Of a stretch of DNA of 64,000 nucleotides, positions 22,299 to 34,724 are shown piece after piece. Below the pieces are notes generated by a model. The model did not search any database and was not told the DNA's origin. It saw only the letters and a list, made by a program, of their open reading frames with translations. The stretch covers positions 62,001 to 126,000 of the forward strand of contig JAFEVB010000026.1 in the NCBI GenBank assembly GCA_032629725.1, written 5' to 3'. How positions within the stretch are numbered: the stretch's first letter is position 1; each line of letters begins with the position of its first letter. Source of the stretch: Gremmenia infestans (lineage: Eukaryota; Ascomycota; Leotiomycetes; Helotiales; Hamatocanthoscyphaceae). The translations under genes and the position numbers were made by a program.

Positions 22299-24244
22299 CT
22301 AGACAAAAGGGACACCAGTCTCCTTTTGGATAATCTCAAACGCTTGAATGACCTTCTCATCCTCGAAGCTATAACACATTAGCATGTTTTTGCGATGCAT
22401 ACAGACGCAGAACAACATACCCTCGGCCAACAAGTTGCAAGGAGATTGGTGCGTCTCTATAACCCTCCGCACCATATTTCTGCCAAAGCTCCCAGTTCTC
22501 TTTATCAGTTTCATTCCTCGGTGAATGGCTCTCTGTACCTGCATCTTTAACGACATCAACCTTGTCAACAGGAAAGATGAGGGCAGGATAGTTCAGCACG
22601 TTCCACTGGCTCAAATATCCCCACCATTTCGCAGTATCAATCTTTGGCGCGACTCCAGGGCCCGCCGGGCATAAGATAACATCGACGGCCCCTTCTAATT
22701 CTCCATTTGGACCAGTAGAGGTGGCGGTGCTATTCCAGTGCTCGGCGTACTCGACTCGATAAGCATCGCGCTTTATAGTGGCTTTATACATCGAGGGTAT
22801 AGTGTGCGTTTCGACGTGTGGATTTTTGAGGATGTATTTGGAGAGTGGCCGCCAAGGTTCGCCGGACGCATCAATAAGATCTGATTCTTCTTTACCGCCA
22901 TCGCAGAAGTAAAGATTTGCCTAAAGAGTTACATTCTGAAGGCTCCGGGACGGGAAACGCAAGACTCACAATGATTTCCCATGCAAGGTCATGCTTGTAT
23001 GGTTTCCATTCAACTATTTCCACATTTCCCGTCGATTTCAGCTTGTCAACCATCTGCTTCAGCGCTCTTGTGACTGGTGGATGAGGCTTCACCACTTCAT
23101 CGTCCCAAAGTACTCCAATCTTCAATTTCTTGCCTTTAAAGAAGTCTTCCTGCTTCCAAGGGAAAGGCATGAGCGTAGGTTCTCTTAACCACGGTTTAGC
23201 ATCAAGCAAGGTCTTGATGAATAATTTGCAGCCCTCTAAGCTCGTCGATAGAGGTCCGATTGTAGCAATAATTTGTTCCTGGCCTCCTGCGGGCCCAAGC
23301 CAGCCCAGAACTGGCAATCGTAAAGCTGTTGGTTTCATACCATATACACCTGTTGCCGAAATAAGCTTCTCTCACGGCTTGAATTTTCATTTACATACCG
23401 CAATTGGCAGCAGGGGAACGAATAGAACCCCCAATGTCGGTACCAACCCCCAGACATGATCCCTTGAATCCAACCAAGGCCCCTTCACCTCCTGAAGAGC
23501 CACCAGATGTAAGCGAGGTATTATGCGGATTCGTGGTAACCCTATCAACCGTCAGTCTATATAGTCTCTTGATTCCTTGCTACGGACCCATATAAATTAC
23601 TGCTTGTCTCCAAGTGCATCAGCGTTTGTGGTTGTGTAGTCCTCGCATGAAACACCGCCCCAGCATTCCATAATATTTGCAGGATATATGCATCTTGGGG
23701 AGCAGTATTGCCAACCCAACCTATGAAACCTGCATTATTGTCCAGGTCTTTCATGCCAATATGCTCCTTCACACTGATTGGTATGCCGTGTAAAGGACCG
23801 ACTGGCTTGCCATTGGTCTTGAGGTAGTCATCGAGGTATTTTGCACGCTCAAGGGCACGAGAGGGGAGAAGTTCGGTGATGCAGTTTGTCTGATAGATGG
23901 AAATATTAGTAAAAGCTGATTGAAACTGGTGACATGGAGGATTTAGATCAACTTGCCAATTTCTGCGCAAGTGCCGCTCTGCGTAGGAAAGCTTTTACAA
24001 CTGTGACGGCACTTAATTGCCCTCGAACAAGCTGCGGGGCAAGCTCCTCGACTTTACTTTCAGTGATCTTGATCTCCTCTGTTGTGAGGATGTCTTTTGC
24101 GATGGAAATTGTGTTTAAAGATGGTGAAGGGATATCGGGAATAGCTGGCTTGATAGCTGCAAGTGTTGCATCACGGTATTTTTGCCTATCTGCCGCAACC
24201 TCTTGCCATTTTGCTCCGGATGCTATTGTCACTGTAGCTGCCAT
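22299..24244 (-). CDS. Amidase (acetamidase-type, amidase signature family)
   Basis: Six exons: 24244-23957, 23889-23588, 23541-23399, 23349-22970, 22920-22421 and 22368-22299, total 560 residues, the usual length of fungal acetamidase-like enzymes. The Ser-cisSer-Lys triad is complete: Lys in PISVKEHIG, cis-Ser in the Gly-rich GGSSGGEGA, nucleophile Ser in GTDIGGSIRSPAANCG. Other family blocks are ARTTQPQTLMHLETSSNLYG, CGVYGMKPTALRLP and the C-terminal DAPISLQLVGRGFEDEKVI. These enzymes hydrolyse small amides to acid plus ammonia for nitrogen supply in the cytosol. Intron 1 has a GC donor (TTG|GCAAGT) and CAG acceptor; using the nearest GT breaks the frame, so it is a GC-AG intron. Several GATA-factor motifs lie upstream, fitting nitrogen control. 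Confidence 0.92.
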
Positions 24245-24328
24245 GGTAAGTATCACAGCTCGTCAGTACAGAAAATATGGGTTGTGAAAGGAGACAGGTG
24301 CCAGTCTATATTGTATTGGATATTATAT

Positions 24329-24464
24329 AGATAGAAGAACATCATTACAAACGTTTCCTGCCTGTCCTAGAGTGGGATAGATACTGCGATACAGAGAAGG
24401 ATGTAACCTCCACCTGGTGATTGTGTTTGATAATGACGGCGCGCCGGCCCCGCGACTTTGATAA
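24329..24464. promoter_or_regulatory. Cluster of GATA-factor-like motifs upstream of the amidase
   Basis: HGATAR-type sequences occur at 24329-24334 (AGATAG), 24428-24433 (TGATAA) and 24459-24464 (TGATAA), about 85-220 bp upstream of the amidase start. In filamentous fungi AreA/NIT2 GATA factors activate nitrogen catabolic genes, including amidases. The motif is short, so chance occurrence is possible. Confidence 0.35.
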
Positions 24465-24828
24465 GGATATTAGCTACAGCGACTACGAAGGCAATTAAGA
24501 AGGTGTAGCCGAGAAGCCAAGCCCCGCCCCTTTTATCCATTATGGGAGGCGGTCACGGCTGGCAAGAATGCTTGGTGGTGGTGCAACACTGTGGAGGTGG
24601 GTTTCAGACCACGTGATAGACGGTGTGTTGGAAGGGCTTAGTCATGCATAAGGATATATTTGCGCATCCACTGTAGATCTTAATGGATCCAAGTCTTCAC
24701 CTCCAACGAATTCCTGCCCAACAACACTTATTTACGAGTCAAAACCGTACTTTACTATGTTTGTATTTGAAAATCTTTGGTTCATTCTCATGTATTTGAA
24801 TATCATTCGTTCAAGCCATACTGTATAT

Positions 24829-24865
24829 CCCTTTCCCTTTCCCTTTCCCTTTCCCTTTCCCTTTC
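24829..24865 (+). repeat. (CCCTTT)n microsatellite
   Basis: About six tandem copies of ccctttt-like hexamer ccctttc (unit CCCTTT) 3' of the gene ending at 24925. It is not the fungal telomere unit (CCCTAA). Confidence 0.9.
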
Positions 24866-24924
24866 TAATCCGGTCCCAAAACTCCAACGCCGCGCTTGTT
24901 CATAAATCAAATGCAACTGGGTAT

Positions 24925-25509
24925 TCAACATCTCATGGATGCGTTACAATTCCCCCAGTTAAAAGCTGTCCCAACACTGGCAACAGTCAAAGTGATCAGC
25001 AACATAGCGACGACCCATTTGCAAATATCTTCTGTCCTCTCTATAGGGTCTCCTTCCGCGTCGAGTGTTCTCTCCAAGATCTGCATCTCAATTTCATGCT
25101 CTCGGTATAAATCGTTGTAGGATGGAGGAGGTGGCTGGGAAGTATCTATATCGATCACGAAGGGTTCGTCTGGTTCGTCTCGGTATGGCTCGAAAGGAGG
25201 AGGAGGTGCGATAGGAACCTGAAGACTGTCGGACACAAAAGATGGTTCTGGAAGTGGAGGATGTCGCAATTGATGTGCTCTCAGGTAGTCGTACATCGGT
25301 TGGTATTCGGGAGGTTCAGAGGGTAGAGCTCCTGCCTGGTTCGCCCCGACTCGTTCCGCCCCTTCTTCGCCCTCGTCTTCCGCTGGCTCTGGATCATCTC
25401 GATATGCAGGTAGGTCGTTCAAAAGTAATGGTAATGGTAATGGTAATGGAGGTAATGGCTGTGACAATCGCGTATGAGAGACAGAAGATGATCTTCGATG
25501 ATTCGCCAT
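24925..25509 (-). CDS. Pro-rich PPxY protein with C-terminal membrane anchor
   Basis: Intronless, 194 residues from the ATG at 25509. The N-terminus is Ser/Arg-rich followed by a Pro-Leu run coded by a GGTAAT-type repeat (25424-25460). The body is acidic and Pro-rich with PPEYQP, a PPPPFEPY stretch and PPPPSYNDLYREHE; PPEY and PPSY are PPxY motifs. A single hydrophobic helix near the C terminus (VVAMLLITLTVASVGTAF) leaves a tail of about 11 residues with two Cys, so the bulk should be cytosolic, tail-anchored-like. This is the layout of membrane adaptors for Rsp5/Nedd4 ubiquitin ligases; that function is inference. Third such protein in the window after those at 15473 and 17938. Confidence 0.7.
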   Translation of the reverse strand: MANHRRSSSVSHTRLSQPLPPLPLPLPLLLNDLPAYRDDPEPAEDEGEEGAERVGANQAGALPSEPPEYQPMYDYLRAHQLRHPPLPEPSFVSDSLQVPIAPPPPFEPYRDEPDEPFVIDIDTSQPPPPSYNDLYREHEIEMQILERTLDAEGDPIERTEDICKWVVAMLLITLTVASVGTAFNWGNCNASMRC

Positions 25510-26470
25510 GCTTCAGCTTAGCCGGGCCAGCGGGCAAGATGACAGCCTCGTATTACCGTTCCCAGCCTTGCAGTGGCTCGTTCAGGACCCGATAAGTGAT
25601 CGGTCTCTCAAGTATAATAGAATAGAATGCGCAGTTCAGAGGCAACTCTTCAATCACTATTTTGTATGTCGATTTGCTCTTTGGAGCTTGAATGTGGTCG
25701 AGGAAGCCTATTCGTATGTTCTATGCTACAGTACGGCTACGCCGCTGCCCACTGTTGGGTGGATGCGTGGGTGGCTTAGACGGCCAGGCGATCGCGCCAA
25801 TAAGGGATCAAGCGCTGCGCTGCGTTGTCGCAGCCCAGCGTCTCGACAAGGCGAAATGGTGTTTCATGATGGTTTATTTTTGCTTCAGGACTGTCAATTT
25901 CACCTTCGCTTCATCTATCAGTTTCATTCAACCTGCCAATCATACCGAGTACAATTTCCCTTGTTTAGGCCTCGAATGCAGCGACTCTAAGCACAAGTCT
26001 AATTGTTCACCTCGGCATGCTTCATAATCATTATCTCAATCAACCTACGAAGGGTACGCAACCACGGTTCGAGGGTATAGAACGTATCATACCTACCTAC
26101 CTAGGTCATCATCACAGTCTTAAACCATCGCCCTGCCCAATAAATTGTTCAAATCGGCCCAATCCGTTTGCGCCGGTGTTCTTTTTGACCGCTGTTATCT
26201 GGATAGTGAAGTATCATCGTAGATTCATGTTGGGTTTACATTATACAAGCGTATTAGATATTCCCATGGAGATATTTTGCAAGTGCTTGATCATGGCGGC
26301 GGGACGGCAATTGAAAGCCTACGGAGTACTGGACAAATCGTGTGCAAATCTGCACGTTCCTTCTGAATAAGTACTCCGAATAAGTAATCTTCGTTATTTC
26401 TGTATTTCTTTCCCATCACCAAGCTATCTCCTTTCCAAATCTCCCAGCATTGTAATTATCCGCATAAAAA
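25510..26470. other. Intergenic region
   Basis: About 1 kb between the PPxY gene promoter (minus) and the flavin oxidoreductase (plus). No domain-bearing frame. No start codon that could feed the first oxidoreductase exon was found in it with confidence. Confidence 0.4.
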
Positions 26471-26479
26471 ATTGTTAGC

Positions 26480-28073
26480 CTCGCAAGAAATAAAACTACC
26501 AAGTGGACTTGTCCTTCCTAACCGCCTTGCCAAGGTAAGCCGGCCTTCGATCTGAGTGATAGAATTTGAGGTTTCTCGACATTATAGTGACCATCTCTAG
26601 GCTGCTATGGCCGAAGCAATGGCTCCTGCATCTCACGTTCCCGATGAGAAGTTTCATATTGCGTACGGAGAATGGGCAAAAGGCGGATGGGGAATAATAT
26701 TGACGGGTATGTAAAAATCTCAGGCTCTTTTTGAGATACCTATTTTGACTGTGCTGTAGGAAAGGTACAAGTTTCTGAATTTTACCTTGGACAGCCTGAA
26801 GATATTCAAACTCCAGCGAGTCCCTCTGATGCTACAAAGCAATTGTGGAAGGAATGGGCAGATGCTACCCAACGTTTTGGAACTCCTGCCTTGGTTCAGC
26901 TTTGTCATCCTGGTCGTCAATCACCCTCAGGAGCTGGAAATCGTAGTTGGTTTTCGAAAAAGCGTCGCTCCCTCGGCCGTGCAGCTCAACCTAGGGCCCG
27001 GCTTCCTTGCAAAAGCTGCAGCTGCTCTGTTAGTAAACTTCCCTTACAAAATTCCATGTTTTACTATGTAAGCTCCAGAGCTGAGAGCTATGTGGGGAGT
27101 CAGAAGCAATGTATTCCACAGTCTGTGGAATCCCGGCTCCTGAAACAGCTCCTGGGCTCTTTATCTGTCTAGCAATTCGGTTCTATATCATACTGATACG
27201 TTGGGCCGCAAATTCGGCACTCCGCGAGAAATGACGGATGAAGACATTGCGCTTACAATTGATCAATTTGTTGCTGGAGCCAAGCAAACACACGAGGCTG
27301 GATTCATAGGAGTTGAGCTACATGCTGCGTAAGTTACTACTCAAACAACCGATCTAAAAATTTTGAACCTCATATCATACAGACACGGCTATCTCCTCAG
27401 CCAATTTCTCTCCCCAACGATGAACTTCAGAACCGACGAATTCGGCGGCAGCCCCCCCAAACGCGCCGAGATCGTCCTCCGAATAATCCGCCGCATCAGA
27501 GCCGAAACCAGCACCTCCTTCACCATCGGCATCAAACTCAACAGCGTGGACCCCTCTGCCTCCTCATCCCTAGACGAAGTAATCGAGCAAATCAGCCTGA
27601 TCAAGGACGCTGGAATCGACTTTACGGAAATCTCTGGAGGATCCTATGAAGACCCCGACATGATGAAGGAGCCCGACCAGGTGCCCCCGGTGCAGAAAAG
27701 CACGCTTCAGCGTGAGGCGTTCTTCCTCACCTTTGCGCAGAAAGTCCGCTCGCACTTCCCTACCCTAATCCTTATGGTTACAGGCGGATTCCGTACTCGG
27801 ATTGGCATGGAAGCAGCGCCCCAATCAGGCGCTTGCGATATCATCGGTATTGGTCGTCCTGCGGTCGTTCTCCCGCTGCTGCCGAAAGAAATTTTACTGA
27901 ATGAGGAGGTCGGGGATGAAGATGCGAGTGTGAAGCTGAAGCCGTTGGTGCTGCCAGGTTGGGTGAATTGGGTTTCGGTTACGGCTGTTGGGGCTGGCTT
28001 ACAGAGTGATTATTACGGGGGGCAGATCCAGAGAATTGCGATGGGGTTGAAGCCAGTTGATACGAGAGCTTGA
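26480..28073 (+). pseudogene. Old-Yellow-Enzyme-like NADH:flavin oxidoreductase, frameshifted
   Basis: TIM-barrel FMN oxidoreductase of the xenobiotic reductase/OYE type. Coding blocks: about 26480-26534 (LPSGLVLPNRLAK), 26601-26706 (AAMAEAMAP), 26760-27067 (LVQLCHPGRQSP), 27173-27328 (FGTPREMTDEDI, GVELHAA) and 27383-28073 (HGYLLSQFLSPTMNFRTDEFGGS). The substrate-binding HGYLL and the FMN-phosphate region CDIIGIGRP are intact. Two defects are visible. At 26957-26961 a run of five A puts WFSK and the following SVAPSAVQLNLGPG in different frames; four A would be in frame. No ATG was found for the first exon. Family members reduce activated C=C bonds such as enones or nitro compounds. It may be a recent pseudogene, or the defect may be a sequencing error and the true first exon missed. 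Confidence 0.75.
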
Positions 28074-31000
28074 TGGTGTGGCTGCTGGGGTGGATGGGGC
28101 CGCGAAAGTTACCAGGTTTGTTCAATGATTCTTAGCGCGACTTTCAAGTTCATGCTGGGAACTCTTAACGTAAATAAACACACAAGATAATGTGCTATAT
28201 GTAAAAGCAGACCTTAACGCGCACTTGGTCTTGTTTTGTTTATTAAAAAAGCAGTCACGTGCCCAGCGTCATTTACAGCAATCGCCGACTCTTCTCTTCT
28301 CACAAAACCTCCCTTCGTTCAGCCTTTCCACTTCACGTTTTAGACCCAACATTATGCCCGCATTCAATTGAGCTTGCTGGTGTGGTAGCTTCCGCTTCAT
28401 TAAATAGCGGTCTGGCGTTATGAGCTCGAAGTCGTTCCTCAAAAGTCAGTGATTCTGGCTCTTGCTTGGCATCCCTTGCAACAGCAGCATCGGTGATTCA
28501 TGGGATTCGGTGAAGACGGCATCCGTTTCTCGAAATCATTCCCAATTGCAAAGTCTTCGGCTTTTGGCTTTGATTCAAGCTTCTGGATACTTTATCATGA
28601 CCTTAAAAATTGGGTATTGATCGGTATCCTTTTTCATATTGGCGAGCCGAAGTCTTATTGTAATTCGCAGAATCTTGGACTTCACCTCCGAAAATCTCTA
28701 CTTCACAGCACATTGCACATTACCCATAAGAATTACTATTCGGAGCAGTTTCGGGGGCCGAGGGACGGCGGAAATAGCACATTTTTGTGACTCGGTACTG
28801 CCATTTTGAGGAGCTCATTGAGATCTTTTGATCGCGTCAGGGGAGTTCGGTTCGCTTCAATGATATAGGTTTCCGCCGGAAGCGTCAATGGTGATAGGGT
28901 GCTTCTGAGAAATGACACCATGGCTAGGCATGCTGGATGGCGGAAACGGAGGTACCACACCAAGAGGATCCCAGCTGCTCCTTATTCTGACCTGCGATCA
29001 CTCAGAGATATCAGAGGCTCTTAGCTCTCATATTCTCCCGCCAAAGTTCTGTATCAACAGCAAAAACACGCGCCAGCTCTGACTATGTTCAATTACAACA
29101 TTTTCTAGTGGAACACATCCTCCCTGAAACCATGCTTGACGAACAGAAGCGACGCCCACAAATGATGCATAGCATGAAAATCAGAGCCTATAACGACAGT
29201 CCTTTTGGTCGTTCTATTATTCGCTAACTAAAATGGAAGGTCATCAACCTAGATGCTTGCGATAGTCAAGACATAGACCCTTGCTCATGTCTTGAAAACA
29301 GCTATCCGGAACGTCCGTGGAGTGGACTTTGACTATAGCGGGGAGGAAATGTCGACATCTACGTGGTACGAATGCCTCAGCCCTCGTTTTGTCTCGGGCT
29401 GGATCTGAATGTGGTTTTGATAACATTGTTCCTGCGGTCAAGTCGATCAGCGATTTCGAGGTCATCTGGCCGAATACATAGGTACATGCATATGGCCAGA
29501 TAGGTGCATCAAATTCGTGTTTTCTGGCGGATAAGAAGGAGCGTCGTATTCTGAAAACTCTAACCACAATTAATCCGATAGGCTCATGGGCTATGTCATT
29601 TTACCTAAGGAAGGATATATAACATCCACCCTTCTCCCGATTTTGGGTTTTCTGTCTCATCGCCCTTGCCCGTTAGAAAGCCAAATGACCCCACGAGCGG
29701 CCTGTGACTCAAGCCACAAAATCATAACAACTTCTTTCCCCCGAAACTGCGAACTCAATTCTTCCGCCAAACTTCTTCTCGGAGTTCTGTCAAAAGACTC
29801 CATCGCCATCTACACGACAAGGTGCATCGCCACGTGTCCTCTTTGGAACTGTCGACAGGAGCCATGCGGATTCTTGCATCAAGGCTTCAAGCTTGGGACT
29901 TTGCGGTGTGGTGGTTGCAAGATGTTGAAATTACAATTCAAGGTATGTTTTGTTCGAAGGGATGCAGTAAGAACGAAGCTGACCTGTTTAGCAGCACACT
30001 TCCTTCTTCGCTCAGGCTTAAGATACATTTTACGGCTGTAGGGGCTGTAGGATCGAATTAGGTGTCTACAAATATTACGGGTCCAAAAGTCCAATGGCAA
30101 GTCAAAGATAAATGCAGTGACTCAAGTAGACTACTAATCTTTTCGTGGTAGATTCTGCTCGAGAATGATGATGAGGCTCTGGTTTCTTGGCCTACCTGAG
30201 GTTACTTGCACCTCAATCGACCATACTTGGTGTCGTACAAACGGCTTTCATGTATTATGCCACTGGCTTTGCAGAGATATGACACTTCGCAGTACTCTCA
30301 CGTACTACTACAATCCAAGCATACACCGCCAATCGCAATGGGACAGCAGATGAGTGGCACAATAAACTTTACGGGTCGTGTGAAGTTGACAGGGGAAGGT
30401 TATACTTTCCACAAGCCGGCCTTGAAAGGAGAGGGCCGTGTGAAAACTGCAACTATCTTTCTTTCATCCCCTGCGGCAGACATGCTCCACGTTTAGGTCC
30501 AACAAAACCGCAACTTCTTTGCCTCGTGAGCAGGCTCGTCAGACCAGCGAACGCGAGGTTGCTTTGCAGAGTCTGGTCGCTTCCGTGACATCAAAGGGCC
30601 GACTTGCAGCCACCTTTAGATAAATCTGGTTTATCATCAACCTATGGCTACTAGAGTGGTCAAAAACTCCTATAACGGATTGATGATCCGTGCCAGTCGT
30701 GGCCTCAAGGGTCTGGAAACCCGGGGGAATGGGTCTTCTGGAGTAGCTTCCGGTTGCCAACTGCCCGATATTATCTAGAGGTGAGTTCCCTGCCTTGCAT
30801 CATGCGGCATCATATGAACAACAGAAATGACGAGCATGCGGCTCTCAAGGATGTTCCTGCCACTCACCTGCGTTGTCGGCAGCCCTGCCCTTATTAAAGC
30901 CCCTTGGTTGGACCCTTAATCGACTTGGTGTGGGGTAATGGAGGGATTAGGACAGGGATTTCGAACCCTTGCGAGCCCCATGATATACTTGACGTCTACT

Positions 31001-31870
31001 ACACTTTATGCTCACGAACCCCAATTATGAGGTCTATCCATACCAACATGTAGTCTCGGCCGAAAGGAGAAAAAGCCGAGAGAATACTCGTCTATGCACA
31101 GATACGACATCAAATCACGACGTTGTACCAAGTAATCAGGATCGGAACAGACTTTCCCGAATCAGTGATGAGTGGGCAATCATATACGAGCGACTAGCAG
31201 CACTCAAAGACTAGGTACAGCACACGAGTGCCGTTATGCGAGTAATTGGCAACGTCGTATTATCGTATACCGCAACCAAGGATTAACCTCAATGCGCCTA
31301 CTATACTGGCCAACCTATCCACGACGGTTTGGCCCAGTTTTCGCCAGATCAGCAAACGGCAGTGCTCGCCCTGAAATATTCCGATCCACCAACACGTCTT
31401 CCTCACACGACCGTTACACATGCACAACTGATCACTCCCGCCTTATACACCGCAAAATGCGAATATCATGAAAACTTCTGTCAGAGTTAGAACTATGAAT
31501 TGCTATGTTGGTGGAATGGAATCACGAGCTCGCCCATGGATCTTCTCCGGGAAGGCTATTGGACTTCATATCCCATCATTTGATGAATGCGAGGAAGTCC
31601 ATTTATGTTATGCAGGTAGAAAATATTCTCAAAAGGTCTCAAAACTTATCCCGGCGTCATCTGACCGGGATTTGCTATTAGTGAATGTAGGTGGGAGAAA
31701 GTCAAAGGACATAAAGTTTGCGCAATGACCTGTTTTAATGGCTTCTATTCTCCAGCCACTTGTCAGACACGAGGCTATTCACACTCCTATTCACCCTTCC
31801 CCGGATTATGTCATAAACTGGACCTAAGGTATGCTATATTTGAGTCGCTCTTTCCATGTAGTTATTAGCA
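28074..31870. other. 3.8 kb gene-poor stretch
   Basis: The longest empty interval of the window. Both strands were scanned: only frames under about 150 codons, none with a recognised domain. The frame at 31468-31728 (86 codons, with ATG) has no visible family. No terminal repeats or transposase motifs were recognised. Base composition is not strikingly AT-rich, so it does not look like a heavily RIP-mutated transposon island. Confidence 0.5.
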
Positions 31871-34103
31871 ATGAACAATTGTCAACCCCGAGCGCTTTTC
31901 ACAACTAACCGCTTGATAGCAATAACCGCGATGATTTTTTTCACTCTTATCGTTACCCTCGCTGCACTCCTTCCCCGTCAGTCTCTCGTAGCTGCGGCCG
32001 GATGCTGGAGAGATACACCTTGCACTGGCCCTTCCGCTGCATCGTTCCCTGGGGACTGGGACCAGTACAACTATTCGCCTACCAGCAGGACAGTAAACCC
32101 TGTCAGAATCCTCTCATCCAGCAACACCCTTCTTTCTGAGTTTCCCGGACCCTCAACACTCAGTGGAAATGGATCGCTTTTGATTTTTGACTTTGGAAAG
32201 GAAGTCGCAGGTATTGCGACCATCTCGTACAAGGCTATCGGTCACGGAACTCTCGGATTGGCATTCAGCGAAGCCAAAAATTGGACTGGAGAATACTCTG
32301 ATGGCACGAATGGATTCTACGATTTTGTTAGTGAAGGAGCCATATATGGCAACGTCACTGCCACAGCAGAGGCAAACTACACAATGCCCATCGACAAGCT
32401 TCGTGGTGGATTCCGGTATTTGTCTGTATTTTCTGTAGCAGATTTTTCGGATGGCGCAGAAGACAAGGGTATAATTGAGGTTGACATCCTTGATGTGAGC
32501 CTGGAGATCAGCTATCAGCCTTCGTGGACAAATTTGCGCGCCTACCAAGGATACTTCTCTTCAAGCGATGACCTGCTGAACAAAATTTGGTATGCGGGGG
32601 CTTATACTCTTCAAACCAACGCCATTCCACCAAACACTGGCCGAAATCAAGTTAATCCGGGTTGGGAGAACGATGAGAACCTTAATCTCAACACTAATGG
32701 GAGTACTATCTATGTAGATGGGAGCAAGCGGGATCGAACAGTCTGGGCTGGCGATCTCACAGTTGCTCTTCCCAGTATTTTGATCAGCACTGGTGACCTG
32801 GATGGACTTAAAAATACCATCCAAGTGCTGTTGAATGATCAGGTAAGCTGCACAATTCTATGATTTTATTTCTCGCTAACATATTTCAGCAATCCAGTGG
32901 CGAGCTTCCATTCGCTGGGCCAGGACTCAATATCTTCGGTTCAGATACCTACCATATGGCTACACTGATCGGGACGTACGACTACTTCTTGTTCACGAAC
33001 GACAAGGATTTTCTCAGTGCAAATTGGGATAGGTATCAAGCCGGCATGAAGTTCATCACGGACAAAATCGATAGTACTGGATTATTGAATGTGACTGGAA
33101 CGAATGACTGGGGTCGCTCCGCGAGCCAAGGAGCCCATAACACAGAAGCCAACATGTTCATGTACCAGACTCTTACAGTTGGCAGTGCCCTTGCTAATTG
33201 GACCGGGGATACTGCTTCTGCTAAAGCATGGTCATCACTGGCAGCTACACTGAAGACGGCGGTGAACAACCTCCTTTGGGATGGTTCAGTAGGGTATGTA
33301 CTTCCCCATCTTTTCAAGTATTATATCTAACAGTTACTAGTGCCTTCAAAAACTCCGACACAGATGCTAGCGTCCATCCTGAAGACGGAAACAGTTTAGC
33401 CCTTTATTTCAACGTCGCGGACGCTTCCAAGGTCCAAAGTATCAGTAAGCAACTCACCAGCAACTGGGGTCCCATCGGTGCCATTTGCCCCGAGCTCCCC
33501 AACAACATAGTTGGGTACATTGAAGGATTCGAAATCAAAGGCCATCTCGTAGCACGCCAAGCTACCCGAGCCCTCGATCTAATCCGGCGTTCATGGGGCT
33601 GGTATCTCAACAACCCCTACGGCACGGAAAGTACCATCATCGAAGGATATCTCGCGGACGGCACTTTTGGCTATCGAGCAGATGACGGGTATAACAATGA
33701 TTATGCGTACACTTCGCATGCACATGGCTGGAGCACTGGCCCTACAGATGCGCTAACGAGTTATATCGTCGGGTACACACTCACGGCACCCGGAGGCAGC
33801 GAGTGGCAAATCGCGCCCCAGTTCGGAGACTTGACGCACGCAGAAGGCGGGTTCACGACTCCGCTGGGCAAGTTCGCTGCCAACTGGCATACCTTTGATG
33901 GCGGATACACGATCGCTTGGGGAGCACCCGCCGGAACGTCTGGCAAGCTCGTTCTGCCAGGCGCAAATGGCGTCGCGCCTACGGTGGTGAAGGACGGGCA
34001 GATTATGGCTAAGGAGGCGGCAGTGTATGATGCGGAGGCACAGACACTCACGATTCCGTTCCAGGCTGATGGGGGGGCACATAATGTGAACGTTACTTAT
34101 TAG
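31871..34103 (+). CDS. GH78 alpha-L-rhamnosidase-like glycosidase
   Basis: Three exons: 31871-32842, 32890-33293 and 33341-34103, total 712 residues. The N-terminus has a short polar leader and one hydrophobic helix (about 15-40), a signal peptide or signal anchor. A beta-sandwich part (GSLLIFDFGKEVAG, GGFRYLSVF) is followed by the six-hairpin catalytic barrel starting near YQGYFSSSDDLLNKIWYAGAY. The barrel shows GTNDWGRSASQGAHNTEANM and WGWYLNNPYGTESTIIEGY, typical of fungal GH78-like enzymes, and a C-terminal beta domain ending GGAHNVNVTY. GH78 enzymes release terminal L-rhamnose from pectin side chains, glycosides or gums, outside the cell. The exact activity is not provable here. It is convergent with the GH92 gene, with 621 bp between the stops. 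Confidence 0.85.
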
Positions 34104-34724
34104 GGCTTTTATTTGGCTTATGGTCAGGTCAGGGCTTGTATTTAGGGGTTTGGGTGCTCGGTTTGGCTGTACGTACATATGATATACCCAATTCATTCGT
34201 TGGGTGGATGAATCAATGGATGAATTGAAAATGAATTCTCATCACGTAATCAAACTGCTACTGTGAATGTCTGGTGGGCTTCGGGCATATTCCTTTTTCT
34301 TGCGAAAGTGTTTAGAATCCACGAGGCACTTTTGGCTGCGAGTGACTTTCTTTCTTTTTCTTTGTAGATCTTCGTCCTGTTCATCAAGACTGGTCCCATT
34401 TTTCTCGTTGTGATTGTGTGGCAGGTACGTCCAGAAGTCTGGGCCCTCTTCTGGCTAGAAATCTCCTTATGTAAATAAGATACAGTAATAACTTTTTATA
34501 TCTTTCGGATGATGATCAACACTCGTCTTGGTTTTCAAGTCTATTGTCCACATGACATTGGATAATCGAAGGCTATGGAACATCGATTCTCGGTCGGTGA
34601 CGGTTCGATACAAAGTATACTTTAGCATTTGCACTACGCCGGATTTGTATCCATCAGGTTTCCTTGAACCCTGAATTAGATTACCTATTACGAGTACCTA
34701 AACCCCCACTTCCACAACGCAAAA
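34104..34724. other. 3' intergenic region between convergent glycosidase genes
   Basis: 621 bp holding both 3' UTRs; A/T-rich, with a short ttctttctttttctttg stretch. No gene seen. Confidence 0.5.

Noticed and set aside
24829..24865. Telomere-like CCCTTT repeat
   Set aside because: Fungal telomere repeats are CCCTAA; only about six copies, next to a gene, so a microsatellite.
31468..31728. 86-codon ATG frame upstream of the GH78 gene
   Set aside because: No recognised domain, no splice or promoter support, and several stop-rich neighbours; left as intergenic.
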